Shown piece by piece: positions 56,074 through 64,000 of a stretch of DNA of 64,000 nt (its first letter is position 1; each line of letters begins with the position of its first letter). The notes under the pieces are model-generated. The model was not told the DNA's origin. It was given only the letters and a program-made list of their open reading frames with translations, and ran no database searches. This DNA is from Pelobates cultripes. Taxonomy: Eukaryota > Chordata > Amphibia > Anura > Pelobatidae. The translations under genes and the position numbers were made by a program. The stretch is from positions 109,999,454 to 110,063,453 of the forward strand of contig OW240918.1 in the NCBI GenBank assembly GCA_933207985.1, written 5' to 3'.

Positions 56074-56147
56074 GAGAGATATCAGCTATGCCTCACTGAT
56101 GATGCCTAACAAGGCTGAAACGATCGTCTGGGGTTGCTGTATCTCTC
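56074..56147 (+). ncRNA. Hammerhead ribozyme, type I, unit 1
   Basis: Core CTGATGA 56096-56102; stem II GCC/GGC closing loop TAACAA; GAAA box 56117-56120; stem III AC/GT with loop GATC; cleavage triplet GTC with predicted cut after 56128. Stem I: GCCTCA with TGGGGT (one internal and one terminal G-U), internal loop TAT/T, CAGC with GCTG, one bulged T, then GAGAGATA (56074-56081) with TATCTCTC (56140-56147). All invariant core bases are present. Helix I is the open helix (type I). Its internal loop lies where the stem I-loop II tertiary contact of fast hammerheads occurs. The two-pair stem III suggests the RNA may work best as a dimer, as in newt satellite 2. Confidence 0.92.
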
Positions 56148-56400
56148 GTGCAGAGAGAACTTGCTGGTATTTCGGATCTGGACTGCCCGTATGGGTGGGA
56201 CCAGTCTGATATGCTTCAGATATGTTCTCTCTGTAATGGTACAAGATGAGCTAAAACCAGCTTGAGTTCTGAGCGGGGACCCACCGAAGGGCAGGCTATT
56301 TTAGCTGCTGTCCGTTCTCAGAATACTCTTGCGACCCATTTTTTGCTCTCCATTAGTTTAAAGGATAATCCAGACGTGGACCTCTTGCTCACGGTGCCTA

Positions 56401-56474
56401 GAGAGATATCAGCTATGCCTCACTGATGATGCCTAACAAGGCTGAAACGATCGTCTGGGGTTGCTGTATTTCTC
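56401..56474 (+). ncRNA. Hammerhead ribozyme, type I, unit 2
   Basis: Identical to unit 1 across core (CTGATGA 56423-56429), stem II, GAAA (56444-56447), stem III and the GTC triplet (predicted cut after 56455). The only change is in the outer stem I strand, TATTTCTC for TATCTCTC, which turns a G-C pair into G-U and keeps the helix. Distance between the predicted cuts of units 1 and 2 is 327 nt. Confidence 0.92.
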
Positions 56475-56727
56475 GTGCAGAGAGAACTTGCTGGCATTTC
56501 GGATCTGGACTGCCCGTATGGGTGGGACCAGTCTGATATGCTTCAGATATGTTCTCTCTGTAATGGCACAAGTTGAGTTAAAACCAGCTTGAGTTCTGAG
56601 CAGGGACCCCCCGAAGGGCAGGCTATTTTAGCTGCTGTCCGTTCTCAGAATACTCTTGCGACCCATTTTTTGCTCTCCATTAGTTTAAAGGGTAATCCAG
56701 ACGTGGACCCCTTGCTCACGGTGCCTA

Positions 56728-56801
56728 GAGAGATATCAGCTATGCCTCACTGACGATGCCTAACAAGGCTGAAATGATCGTCTGGGGTTGCTGTATCTCT
56801 C
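56728..56801 (+). ncRNA. Hammerhead ribozyme, type I, unit 3
   Basis: Core CTGACGA (56750-56756): the single change is at position N7, the one core position free to vary. After the GAAA box (56771-56774) the stem III base is T instead of C, giving U-G for C-G and preserving the short helix. Triplet GTC with predicted cut after 56782. Stem I is as in unit 1. The unit is cut short downstream, at about 57005, but its ribozyme is complete. Confidence 0.9.
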
Positions 56802-57011
56802 GTGCAGAGAAAACTTGCTGGTTTTTCGGATCTGGACTGCCCGTATGGGTGGGACCAGTCTGATATGCTTCAGATATGTTCTCTCTGTAATGGCACAAGT
56901 TGAGCTAAAACCAGCTTGCGTTCTGAGCGGGGACCCACCGAAGGGCAGGCTATTTTAGCTGCTGTCCGTTCTCAGAATACTCTTGCGACCCATTTTTTGC
57001 TCTCTAATAAC

Positions 57012-57205
57012 TGCTTGATCCAAGTATAATTCTGACTGCCATTCTGGGGTCAAGAAGGATTTTTTTTCATAGCTTGTTGCAAAATTGTGCTTCAGACTGG
57101 GTTTTTTTTGCCTTCTTTTCGATCAACAGCAAAAAACGAATGTGAGGAAGGCTGAACTTGATGGACGCAAGTCTCTTTTCATCTATGTAACTATGTAACT
57201 ATGTG
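57012..57205 (+). mobile_element. CR1-like LINE 3' tail next to the ribozyme array
   Basis: Blocks TTGATCCAAGTATAATTCTG, GACTGCCATTCTGGGGTCAA, TTGCAAAATTG, GATCAACAGCAAAAAACGAA, GTGAGGAAGGCTGAACTTGA, ending CTATGTAACTATGTAACTAT. Same tail as at 49878-50043. It abuts the truncated third ribozyme unit. Confidence 0.75.
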
Positions 57206-57230
57206 CTAGTGGATCTCTAGGAACGCATCC

Positions 57231-57380
57231 GCCTGGTGAAGGACTGGGAACCACCTAGAGAAAGGCTGGGAATAGTGTCCGCCCGGTGAAGGGCTGGGAG
57301 CCGCCTAGAGAAAGGCTGGGAATAGTGTCCAACTGGTGAAGGGCTGGGATCCGCCTAGTGAAAGGCTGGGAATTTTGCTG
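57231..57380 (+). repeat. 50-bp minisatellite
   Basis: Three units with GTGAAGGGCTGGGAGCCGCC and TAGAGAAAGGCTGGGAATAG at 50-bp spacing (57231, 57281, 57331). Confidence 0.88.
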
Positions 57381-57819
57381 TACTGTTCAGAGTAGAACAG
57401 GGTTTTATTTGCTGTTTAGTCGTTACTATGATCATTGTTATACTGTTCTTTATTATTTTTTGGTTTCTATTCAGTTATAGGCATAGTGTGGGTACCCTAG
57501 TTGTGTGTGTGTGTTGTGTGGCTCATCCTTGATTTCGGATTATGTGCACATCTCTACATCTGTGACTCGTGTAAATGTGTTCTGATTAGTCTCTCCATGT
57601 TCACCTTTTCCCTTATTCTCTACCTCTTCTGTACTTGCTGCACAGAGCTGTGTTAGTCACCCACGCTCGCCCACTCAGATCTGTAGCCACCAGACTAGTC
57701 TACGTTTTAGGAAGACACACGAGGATCAATTCCTCGTGGCAGTCGAGCACTGTAGACTTTCCTTCTATTTCCTCTCTCTCTCTCTGTCCCTCATATGTGG
57801 GAAGCCTTGTTTGATAAAA
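57381..57819 (+). other. Probable 5' leader of the endogenous retrovirus
   Basis: Sequence between the minisatellite and the gag start. No copy of the 3' LTR start (TGTAGTGGGTTAGCC) is seen here, so the 5' LTR is not identified. It may be missing, or only its R-U5 part (not contained in the window's 3' LTR piece) may be present. Confidence 0.35.
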
Positions 57820-58210
57820 ATGGGACAAGAACATGCCAGACCTTCTAAAGGCTATTTAGCTTGTGATATTGTTAAGGAGAGAGCAGGGGAAGAGGCTATG
57901 TTAAAAATGAAGAAGATAGCAAAGATTTGTGGTTTTCAAATGTCACCCAGTGGTAGATTACAACCAGAGTTTTGAAGGAAATTACTTGTTGATAAAGAGG
58001 GTTTGTTACTGGGCTCAGGATAAACTAGCTGACCAAGCCACTTGTATAAATGACATTATACAAGATAAACTCGAGTCCGTGGAGAAGTACCATTCGCGAT
58101 TGACTCAAACTTTCTCAGACCTTGGGTTCAGTGTACACAACAAGCACATACCCAGATGTTATCTGCTGCCTTTGTTGCAGGCCTTAAGGAAGCCATCAGG
58201 AAAGGCCTAG
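57820..58210 (+). pseudogene. ERV gag, matrix/capsid remnants
   Basis: ATG at 57820 (M-G-Q-E-H). The first frame stops at 57975 and a second overlapping frame (57929-58210) carries a capsid C-terminal-like stretch with ESVEKYHSRLTQTF. The total is far shorter than a complete Gag, so most of the capsid is deleted. A frame change near 57940 and another before 58210 break the reading. Gag normally forms the particle shell. This one cannot. Confidence 0.7.
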
Positions 58211-58374
58211 TGCTCTCCCATCCTGAATATAGAATTTATTCTTCTGGATACTCTCTTACTGGTTGCCAAAGGCCTAGAGTCTGTTCTACAACCACCACAA
58301 AGGAAAAATAATCCCCTTATGTTTTCCGCTTATAGCCCTGCCATCAAACCCGCCCGGTCCCCCCAGGATATCCT

Positions 58375-58854
58375 GTGTCATCTACCCTGCCAGCTGCACA
58401 GGGACAGCCCATGATACCCGCCCCTAGGCCTCAGACTAGGGCATGCTTTAATTGCAACCAACTGGGCCATTTCCAGAGAGATTGCGCTCACCCCAGAGTG
58501 CCTAGACAGCCGACCACTAGACCGTGTAATCCTGTGTTTGGCTATTCTATGTACCCCAATGCCCCTGCAGCCACATATGGTTGTTTTCCTCCACAGGTAC
58601 ATCCCCAGGCACATACTTCGTATTTCCCTCCTCAGGAATATACCCAAGCCATTTACCAACCCTCTCCAGCTGATACCCGTAGCTATGCTCACCCTTCCCT
58701 TGATAGTTATGATACAGATAATTACCAACCAGATGACCGTCCTGTACCCAGTCAACGACACCCTACACGCCAGATTCATCAGGCCAGTCACTCAACCACA
58801 ACCACACGTCACTACACTGGCCCTGATCAATCTCATCTAGACCTAGTGCAATAG
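58375..58854 (+). pseudogene. ERV gag nucleocapsid region
   Basis: Open stretch with one CCHC knuckle, CFNCNQLGHFQRDC (spacing C-x2-C-x4-H-x4-C), followed by a P/Y/Q-rich tail. The knuckle packages genomic RNA in intact viruses. It ends at a stop (58852-58854) just before the protease frame, consistent with the gag-pol readthrough or frameshift border of class I retroviruses. Confidence 0.8.
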
Positions 58855-58869
58855 GTAAACGGCAAACCT

Positions 58870-59448
58870 GTGTCTAACACCCCTGTCATGGCAGTGTCTA
58901 CAGGGGATAAAGGGGGGCCTCTCGCTACAGTAGTCCTACCAGTAGAGGGTCATCCTACTACCTTTTTAGTTGACACAGGTGCAGCCCACAGTGTTCTTAG
59001 AGAACAAGACCTGCCTGACCCGTCTTGCTTATCCGACACAGATGTCTCTTGTGTTGGTGTCGATGGCACTCCTAGAAACAACCCATTAACTAAGCTCTTG
59101 CGAGTGGGTTCTGACATACTCTCATGCTTTGTTGTTTCTTCCACTTGTCCAATTAACCTTTTAGGTGCTGATGTTCTGTCCCATCTTCAAGCCTCTATCT
59201 CTTTCACTGCTGATGGCCAGGTCCAATTATTAACCCCCCTTTCTCGCAAAGATACTTCTGTCCTCTGCTTTCTGCCCTTACTACTACACATGACATCCCC
59301 CACCGAGGAGGTAAGGGTCCCAGACGCCCCCAGTGCCCTGGATAGGGTCCCAGCTAAACTTTGGTCCACATGTCCTGATGACATTGGACGCCTACAAGAC
59401 CCACCTGTGGTAGTTACACTAATAAAGGGAGCTAATCCACCACGATGA
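58870..59448 (+). pseudogene. ERV protease
   Basis: Retropepsin-like domain: FLVDTGAAHSVL holds the catalytic D-T-G-A, and the C-terminal LLGADVLSHL corresponds to the conserved LLGRD/LLGAD block. The frame itself is open for 192 codons but ends at 59448 before RT, which lies in another frame. The family acts as a homodimer that processes Gag-Pol. Confidence 0.85.
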
Positions 59449-59454
59449 CCACAA

Positions 59455-60758
59455 TACCCATTGAAGCCTGCACAAGCCCTCGCCATCTCAAAGCAAGTTG
59501 AAAGTCTATTGGCAAGTGTAACACCCCTCTATTTCCAGTAAAGAAGACTGAAAAAGGCCAACCTGACCAATACCGTATGGTTCAAGACCTACGCGCTGTT
59601 AATGATGTCACCAACCAAGACACTGCTGTTGTCCCTAATCCACATACACTGTTCTCACAAGTCCCTCCAACAACTAAATTCTTCACTGTGGTTGATCTTG
59701 CAAACGCCTTTTTCAGCGTGCCCTTGGATCCCTCTTGCCAATATCTGTTCGCTTTAACCCATGATCGCCAACAGTACACTTGGACTGTCATGCCTCAAGG
59801 TGCACAGAATTCCCCTACTCAATTCGCCAAAGCTATGTCAACTGTCTTAGAACCTTGGCAGAAGTCTCACCCTGATGTGGATGATCTACTCCTTTGTACT
59901 GATGATCTTCCAACTGCTGAACAAAATTCCGAAGATCTCCTTTGTTTCCTCGCTGAAGAAGGATATAAAACCTCCAGAACGAAACTTCAGTGGTGCCGGC
60001 CCTCTGTGGTCTTCTTGGCACATTGCCTTTCCCATGGCACCCGTCACCTCAAGAAGAACAGAATACTTGCTATTACAAATCTCTCTCTCCCATCTACTCA
60101 TCAAGCTCTTCATGCTTTCTTGGGCCTCATCACATACTGCAGGTCTTGGATCCCTGAGGCTTCTCAGCTCATGCAACCTCTCTATGATGCTTTGAAGATT
60201 GAACCATTTTCATTGTCTTTAACAGTTCGCTCCTGCTACTATGCCCTTCAAAGGGCCATCTCCTCTGCCCCAGCTTTGGGCCTACCTAACTATCAGCAAC
60301 CATTCAAACTTTTTGTTTCTGAAAAGATGGGCCATGCATCAGGGGTCCTTACACAATCACATGGTTCCCGTCAACGCCCTATTGGTTATTTTTCATGCAT
60401 GCTGGACCCCGTGGCTCGAGGCGGTCCTTCTTGTTTACATGCTGTGTTTGCTGCCTGTGCCCTGTTGGACAAAACTAATGACTTTGTTCTCGGACATAAA
60501 CTCCCTGTCCTTGCTCCCCATGATATCACGGCCATTCTGAATCAAGTCCAACCGAAACACCTCTCCTCCCAGAGACACCTCCGCCTTCAAACCTCCCTCC
60601 TCTTGCCTGATAACGTCACACTACAAAGATGTTACTCTTTGAACCCGGCCACTCTTCTGCCACTTCCCAAGGGGAGTACCACAATACTGGTACAGTCTGG
60701 ACATAAATCCGGATGTTCACATGGACCTTCAAGTGAACAAGCCCATGGTTCCACATGA
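59455..60758 (+). pseudogene. ERV reverse transcriptase
   Basis: From a short upstream piece (59455-59576, broken) into an open frame at 59577: QDLRAVNDV, TVVDLANAFFSVPL (first catalytic Asp), LTWTVMPQGAQNSPT-like block, and the second catalytic motif reading D-V-D-D at about 59874, where retroviral RTs have Y-V-D-D or Y-M-D-D. The aromatic residue before V-D-D is thus replaced. The thumb and connection domains follow (HAFLGLITYCRSWIPE). Broken by a stop at 60758 and continued in a shifted frame to 61158. Confidence 0.85.
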
Positions 60759-61171
60759 CGAACAACCTGAGGGCTACTTACATTGTACCCTGTGGTTCAG
60801 GAATACCCCAGGTCCTGACCCATACTATGAAGAAGAATTATTTAGTCTGGTGGAAATACGCATCACCCTGACAGACCTGTTCTGTGACTCCAGAAGAAAT
60901 ACTGTTATCTTGGTCTATCTGCACATGGAGGTATCACATTTATACCATCACTGGGAGGTGGCAGTTTCTCATATCTCTTTCACCAAATCTCCAAATCTCT
61001 CATGGAAAGAACTCGGCCCAATGGCCAAAACATGGAGCACCGCAACTCAAGAACAGCTCACATTGACGGGGGTCACTAAAAGGACCATAAATTGCAAAAC
61101 AGTCGGTTACCCTAAATATCGGTTACCCTTCAGAACAGTACCCGGATGCCCCTCATGACTGTTTTGAACAG

Positions 61172-62062
61172 ATGAAAATGGAGACAACCCATCAGACAAC
61201 GGTGCACAAGGCTGCTCTGCCAGATCCTGACTTCACCCTGTTTGTGGATGGTTCTAGATTTGCCGACATACAGGGACAATATCATACCGGATATGCTGTC
61301 ACCACAGAAGACCGAGTACTCCAAGCATCTTCACTTCCATCATCTAAGTTAGTACAAGAAGCCGAATTAATAGCCCTTACAGCAGCATGCAAGATGTCTG
61401 AAGGGAAACGTGTTAATATCTATATAGACTCAAGGTATGCCCTGGGCGTAGCGCATGATTTTGGCTTAATCTGGAAAATAAGGGAGTTTCTTACAGCAGC
61501 AGGTACTCCGGTGAAGCATGGCGCAGCTATCAACAAATTAATGGATGCCTTACTGCTCCCTGAAGATGTGGCCATATTGAAGATAAAGGCCCACGGGAGA
61601 TTGAATTCAGAAGAAGCATGTGGCAATTACTTAGCCGATGAGGCTGCTAAAGTTGCGGCACGCCAGTGTCGGGAAGTGGACAGAAAAGTGCCCGTTGAAC
61701 AGACTCCTACTTACACTGTGCAGACCTTGCCCACCGATCTCAAGCTCCTGAGAGAACAACAGGCCGCTGCCACCCCTCAGGAAAAACAAAGTTGGAAAGA
61801 TAAAGGGGCAACCCTCCAGAATGAAGTATACCCAATCAACCTCAAATTCTGTCTACCCAAGAGTATGTACCCAGCTGGCGTTCAGTGGCGTTCAGCTCAT
61901 TTATCTAAACACCTCATGAACTCTTTGATTGATAAATATTTTGAAGCTCCCGGAATCACCACTTTGACACGAAATTACTGCAGATCCTGTACTATCTGCA
62001 CCAGATGTAATCCGGGAAAAATAATTAAAGCTGCACCAAACCATTTGGCCAAGCCGCAGTAG
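61172..62062 (+). pseudogene. ERV RNase H and truncated integrase N-terminus
   Basis: RNase H: FTLFVDGSRF (catalytic D), AELIALTAAC (E), IYIDSRYALG (D) and LADEAAKVAA (D region), all present. The frame continues into the integrase zinc-binding region (HLSKHLMNSL ... CRSCTICTRCNPG) and stops at 62062. The integrase catalytic core and C-terminal domain, normally about 250 further residues, are absent, and env sequence starts almost at once. Confidence 0.85.
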
Positions 62063-63150
62063 CTACTTTTACCTTTGATTACTGTGATATTGTTCCTTGT
62101 ACCTTTCCACAGTCACAACACTCAGCAATATACAAAGACATACCCAATAGAAAGGACCCATACATTTGTGTGACAGGTGACCATTGGGGACATCATTGTA
62201 GTACCTGGAAAGCAGCAAGTTGGAACATAGGCCGACCATGGGGCTACATACCACAAAGTGCCGTGGATAGGGTGGACAGACATGGGAAACCCTTATTACA
62301 CAGAATGACCGTATGTAAGTCAACAGGGTCTACCCCAATGAAACTCACCTTAAACAAAGAACATCCCAGCCCAGGGGACGCTGGTGAGTATGTAATGGGA
62401 ATGTATTGGAAAGGGGGTGGCTCATATAACAAGTTGGGGACCTTCTATTTACAAGACATGCTTACATCACCTGACTGGGTAGACTCTACGCACATGACGA
62501 TTAACCCTCTAAAACCACACATTAAAACCCTTAAAGACATGGTAGCCATTGCTAATCCCACAGTCGAAGACACTATGGCTGTGGAGACCAGGTTTTCAGA
62601 TGCTAATCTATGGCTTGCGTGGATGAGGTATAATGCTAATTCACACAATAAAACTAACTGTTATGTTTCTGGAGGGGCCAGACCCCATCTGGGTACAGTG
62701 CCCTTCAGTCTGGATGTTGAAATATGTTTCCTAAGTCTCTATGCGCAGTCACCAACAAACTCATTTGTGTGTGAATCATGGAAAAATGTATGCCCAATAA
62801 CCCAAGGGAATATCAAGCCACCTGATGGGATCACCGTGTACCCAGGTAATTATACTTGCTACAAAATACATGGAGCCACAGGAAAATTTGTGGGTAAATT
62901 CCCTTCTGGCTCCTGTACTACCTATCGAGAACCTCCCACTGCCCTATTAGTAAATCATGTTAAGTCCGTGGGAGACATTTATTGTGGTGACATGCAGCTC
63001 AGATCTAAAATGACTGGCCTGTGGTGGAGAGAATGCACTCTGACCAAAGCTATCATGCCAATACATATAATTTTTGATAACCACCAAGGCCCACTTTATT
63101 CACCACACACATATTTTAGGGTAAAAAGAAAAAACCCCTGTTCGAGGTAG
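62063..63150 (+). pseudogene. ERV env, surface-subunit region
   Basis: The frame around 62063-63150 encodes a cysteine-rich ectodomain with C-x-x-x-x-C spacings and several N-x-S/T sites, as expected of a surface subunit. A basic R-V-K-R-K stretch near 63118 stands where a furin site might be. The start codon and signal peptide are not clear, since env begins directly at the integrase junction. A stop follows at 63150. Assigned by position and cysteine pattern. No receptor or function is inferred. Confidence 0.7.
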
Positions 63151-63878
63151 TTTCGACCCACATATATATATCGATGCCATAGGTGTACCAAGGGGGGTAC
63201 TGAACGAGTTCAAAGCCAGAGAAGAGGTTGCGGCAGGATTCGAATCCTTGATCCCACTCATCACCGCTAACAAGAATGTTAATTGGATCAATTATATTTA
63301 CTATAATCAGCAACGCTTTGTCAATTACACGAGAGAAGCCCTCCAGGGCTTGGCAGAACAGTTACAGACTATCTCCCAAATGACATTTCAGAATCGAATG
63401 GCCTTAGACATGATACTAGCAGAGAAGGGGGGCATGTGTAAAATACTTCCCGATACTATGACATACCTTCCCAGACAATACAGGCCCCAATGGTAAGGTA
63501 ACTATGGCCATAGAGAAATTAGAAAGTCTCTCTGATGAATTAATAAAGAACTCAGGAGTCCCCAATTCATGGGACAGATGGTTTGGTTGGATGAGTGGAT
63601 GGCAGAAAACCCTCCTTCAAGTAGGTATGGCGGTTCTTACTGTGGTAATTCTCTTTCTCTTCCTGACTGTGTGCAGAAATACTTACAGAAGACTGCAGGT
63701 CAGACCATTGACCACACCACACCTACATTCCTACATCAAGATATCGACGACATGGACTGTGATACCCCACACACACCTCTCCAGTCCCACCACCTCAAAA
63801 AGACAACTACTTCCTTATAGGGACAGCATAGGGACAGCGCCTGTCTCCACGGGTAGAAGTCTGACGCGGGAGATGTAG
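63151..63878 (+). pseudogene. ERV env, transmembrane-subunit region, frameshifted
   Basis: Two overlapping frames. The first (63248-63496) carries an NRMALDMILAEKGG segment typical of gamma-type Env ectodomains, but the C-x6-CC motif is not intact (only the first cysteine is present). The second (63504-63878) gives a tryptophan-rich juxtamembrane stretch, a hydrophobic anchor (VGMAVLTVVILFLFL) and a short tail. The frameshift lies between 63470 and 63504. Not a functional fusion protein. Confidence 0.8.
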
Positions 63879-64000
63879 TGGGTTAGCCACTATGGGATAC
63901 CTGCGCAGTGAGGCGTTCGAGGCCTGTTCAGACAGATGAGCTGCAGCCAAGTAGGGACATTATTAGGGTCAGTTAGTAGTTGTCTCTTTAGTAACTAGTC
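63874..64000 (+). repeat. Start of ERV 3' LTR (cut by window end)
   Basis: TGTAGTGGGTTAGCCACTAT follows a short purine-rich GCGGGAGA tract. TG start, polypurine context and position after env support a 3' LTR border. Its partner LTR is not seen in the window. Confidence 0.6.

Larger units (their letters stand above)
56066..57005 (+). repeat. 327-bp tandem array, each unit with a hammerhead ribozyme
   Basis: Units start GGTGCCTAGAGAGATATCAG at 56066, 56393 and 56720, an exact period of 327 bp twice. The third unit stops after about 285 bp, giving 2.9 copies. Units 1 and 2 differ at about nine positions by eye (about 97% identity). Besides the ribozyme, every unit keeps a second stem (TTCTGAG ... 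CTCAGAA, about 205-255 nt into the unit). No coding frame spans a unit. The size and layout match known hammerhead satellites: newt satellite 2 has a ~330-bp monomer, and animal retrozymes are tandem units of a few hundred bp. Ribozyme cleavage of a multimeric transcript would release 327-nt RNAs. Confidence 0.93.
57820..64000 (+). mobile_element. Endogenous retrovirus (class I-like), degraded provirus
   Basis: Gene order gag, protease, RT, RNase H, integrase (truncated), env, 3' LTR start, all on the plus strand and all interrupted. The single CCHC zinc knuckle, the Gag beginning M-G (a myristoylation context), and a transmembrane Env region with a QNRMALD-type segment place it near gamma/epsilon-like retroviruses. 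This is by motif only. The element extends beyond the window. Large deletions in gag and integrase, plus frameshifts in gag, pol and env, make it replication-defective. Confidence 0.85.

Noticed and set aside
1..64000. CRISPR arrays, bacterial operons, rRNA or tRNA genes
   Set aside because: No regular repeat-spacer array, no prokaryotic gene layout, and no cloverleaf or rRNA segment recognised by eye; content is vertebrate repeat DNA.

Overview
The window looks like non-coding, transposon-dominated DNA of an amphibian, most likely a frog. That is inferred from the repeat mix: several L1-type LINEs, CR1-type LINEs, Penelope-like (PLE) remnants, TTAA-flanked and hAT MITEs, a Gmr1-type LTR retrotransposon and a class I-like endogenous retrovirus. 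I see no intact host gene. The only host-derived coding sequence is a processed copy of vamp3 (cellubrevin).

Layout. 1-1127: two tandem repeats, then the GC-rich end of a hAT-like element. 1381-10880: an L1 ORF1 fragment (minus) split by a 285-bp palindromic insertion, a PLE fragment (minus), a 136-bp hAT MITE with target-site duplication (TSD), and two L1 elements (plus). 11160-32218: one 21-kb nested complex. Its outer layer is a hAT element (8-bp TSD TTGATAAA, internal ~110-bp tandem repeats, transposase C-terminal remnant). That layer holds a second hAT element with a minisatellite and a vamp3 retrocopy (16-bp TSD, poly(A)). The retrocopy is itself split by Gmr1-type sequence with a 5-bp TSD (GTCGT). 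There are three near-identical 996-bp LTRs, one broken and one intact 1462-codon polyprotein, and a 100-N assembly gap. 32.2-44.9 kb: AT-rich DNA with a truncated CR1-type LINE (minus), MITE fragments and short tandem repeats. 44.9-49.8 kb: a third L1 with a ~900-bp foreign insert. 49.9-54.2 kb: a LINE tail, a 25-bp perfect palindrome, a palindromic Tc1-type element, a TTAA MITE inside a PLE GIY-YIG fragment, and a large inverted-repeat element.

Most notable region: 56066-57005 is a 2.9-copy tandem array with an exact 327-bp period. Each unit carries a complete type I hammerhead ribozyme (CTGANGA core, GAAA box, short stem III, cleavage triplet GTC, long interrupted stem I). Sequence differences in or next to the ribozyme keep the fold (two become G-U wobbles, one falls at the free N7 position). 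The architecture recalls newt satellite 2 and animal retrozymes.

57.8-64.0 kb: a degraded endogenous retrovirus (gag, zinc-knuckle NC, protease, RT, RNase H, truncated integrase, env, start of 3' LTR). Its integrase core is missing and env follows the integrase zinc-binding region directly.

All readings are by eye. Family names rest on motifs and termini, not on database searches.
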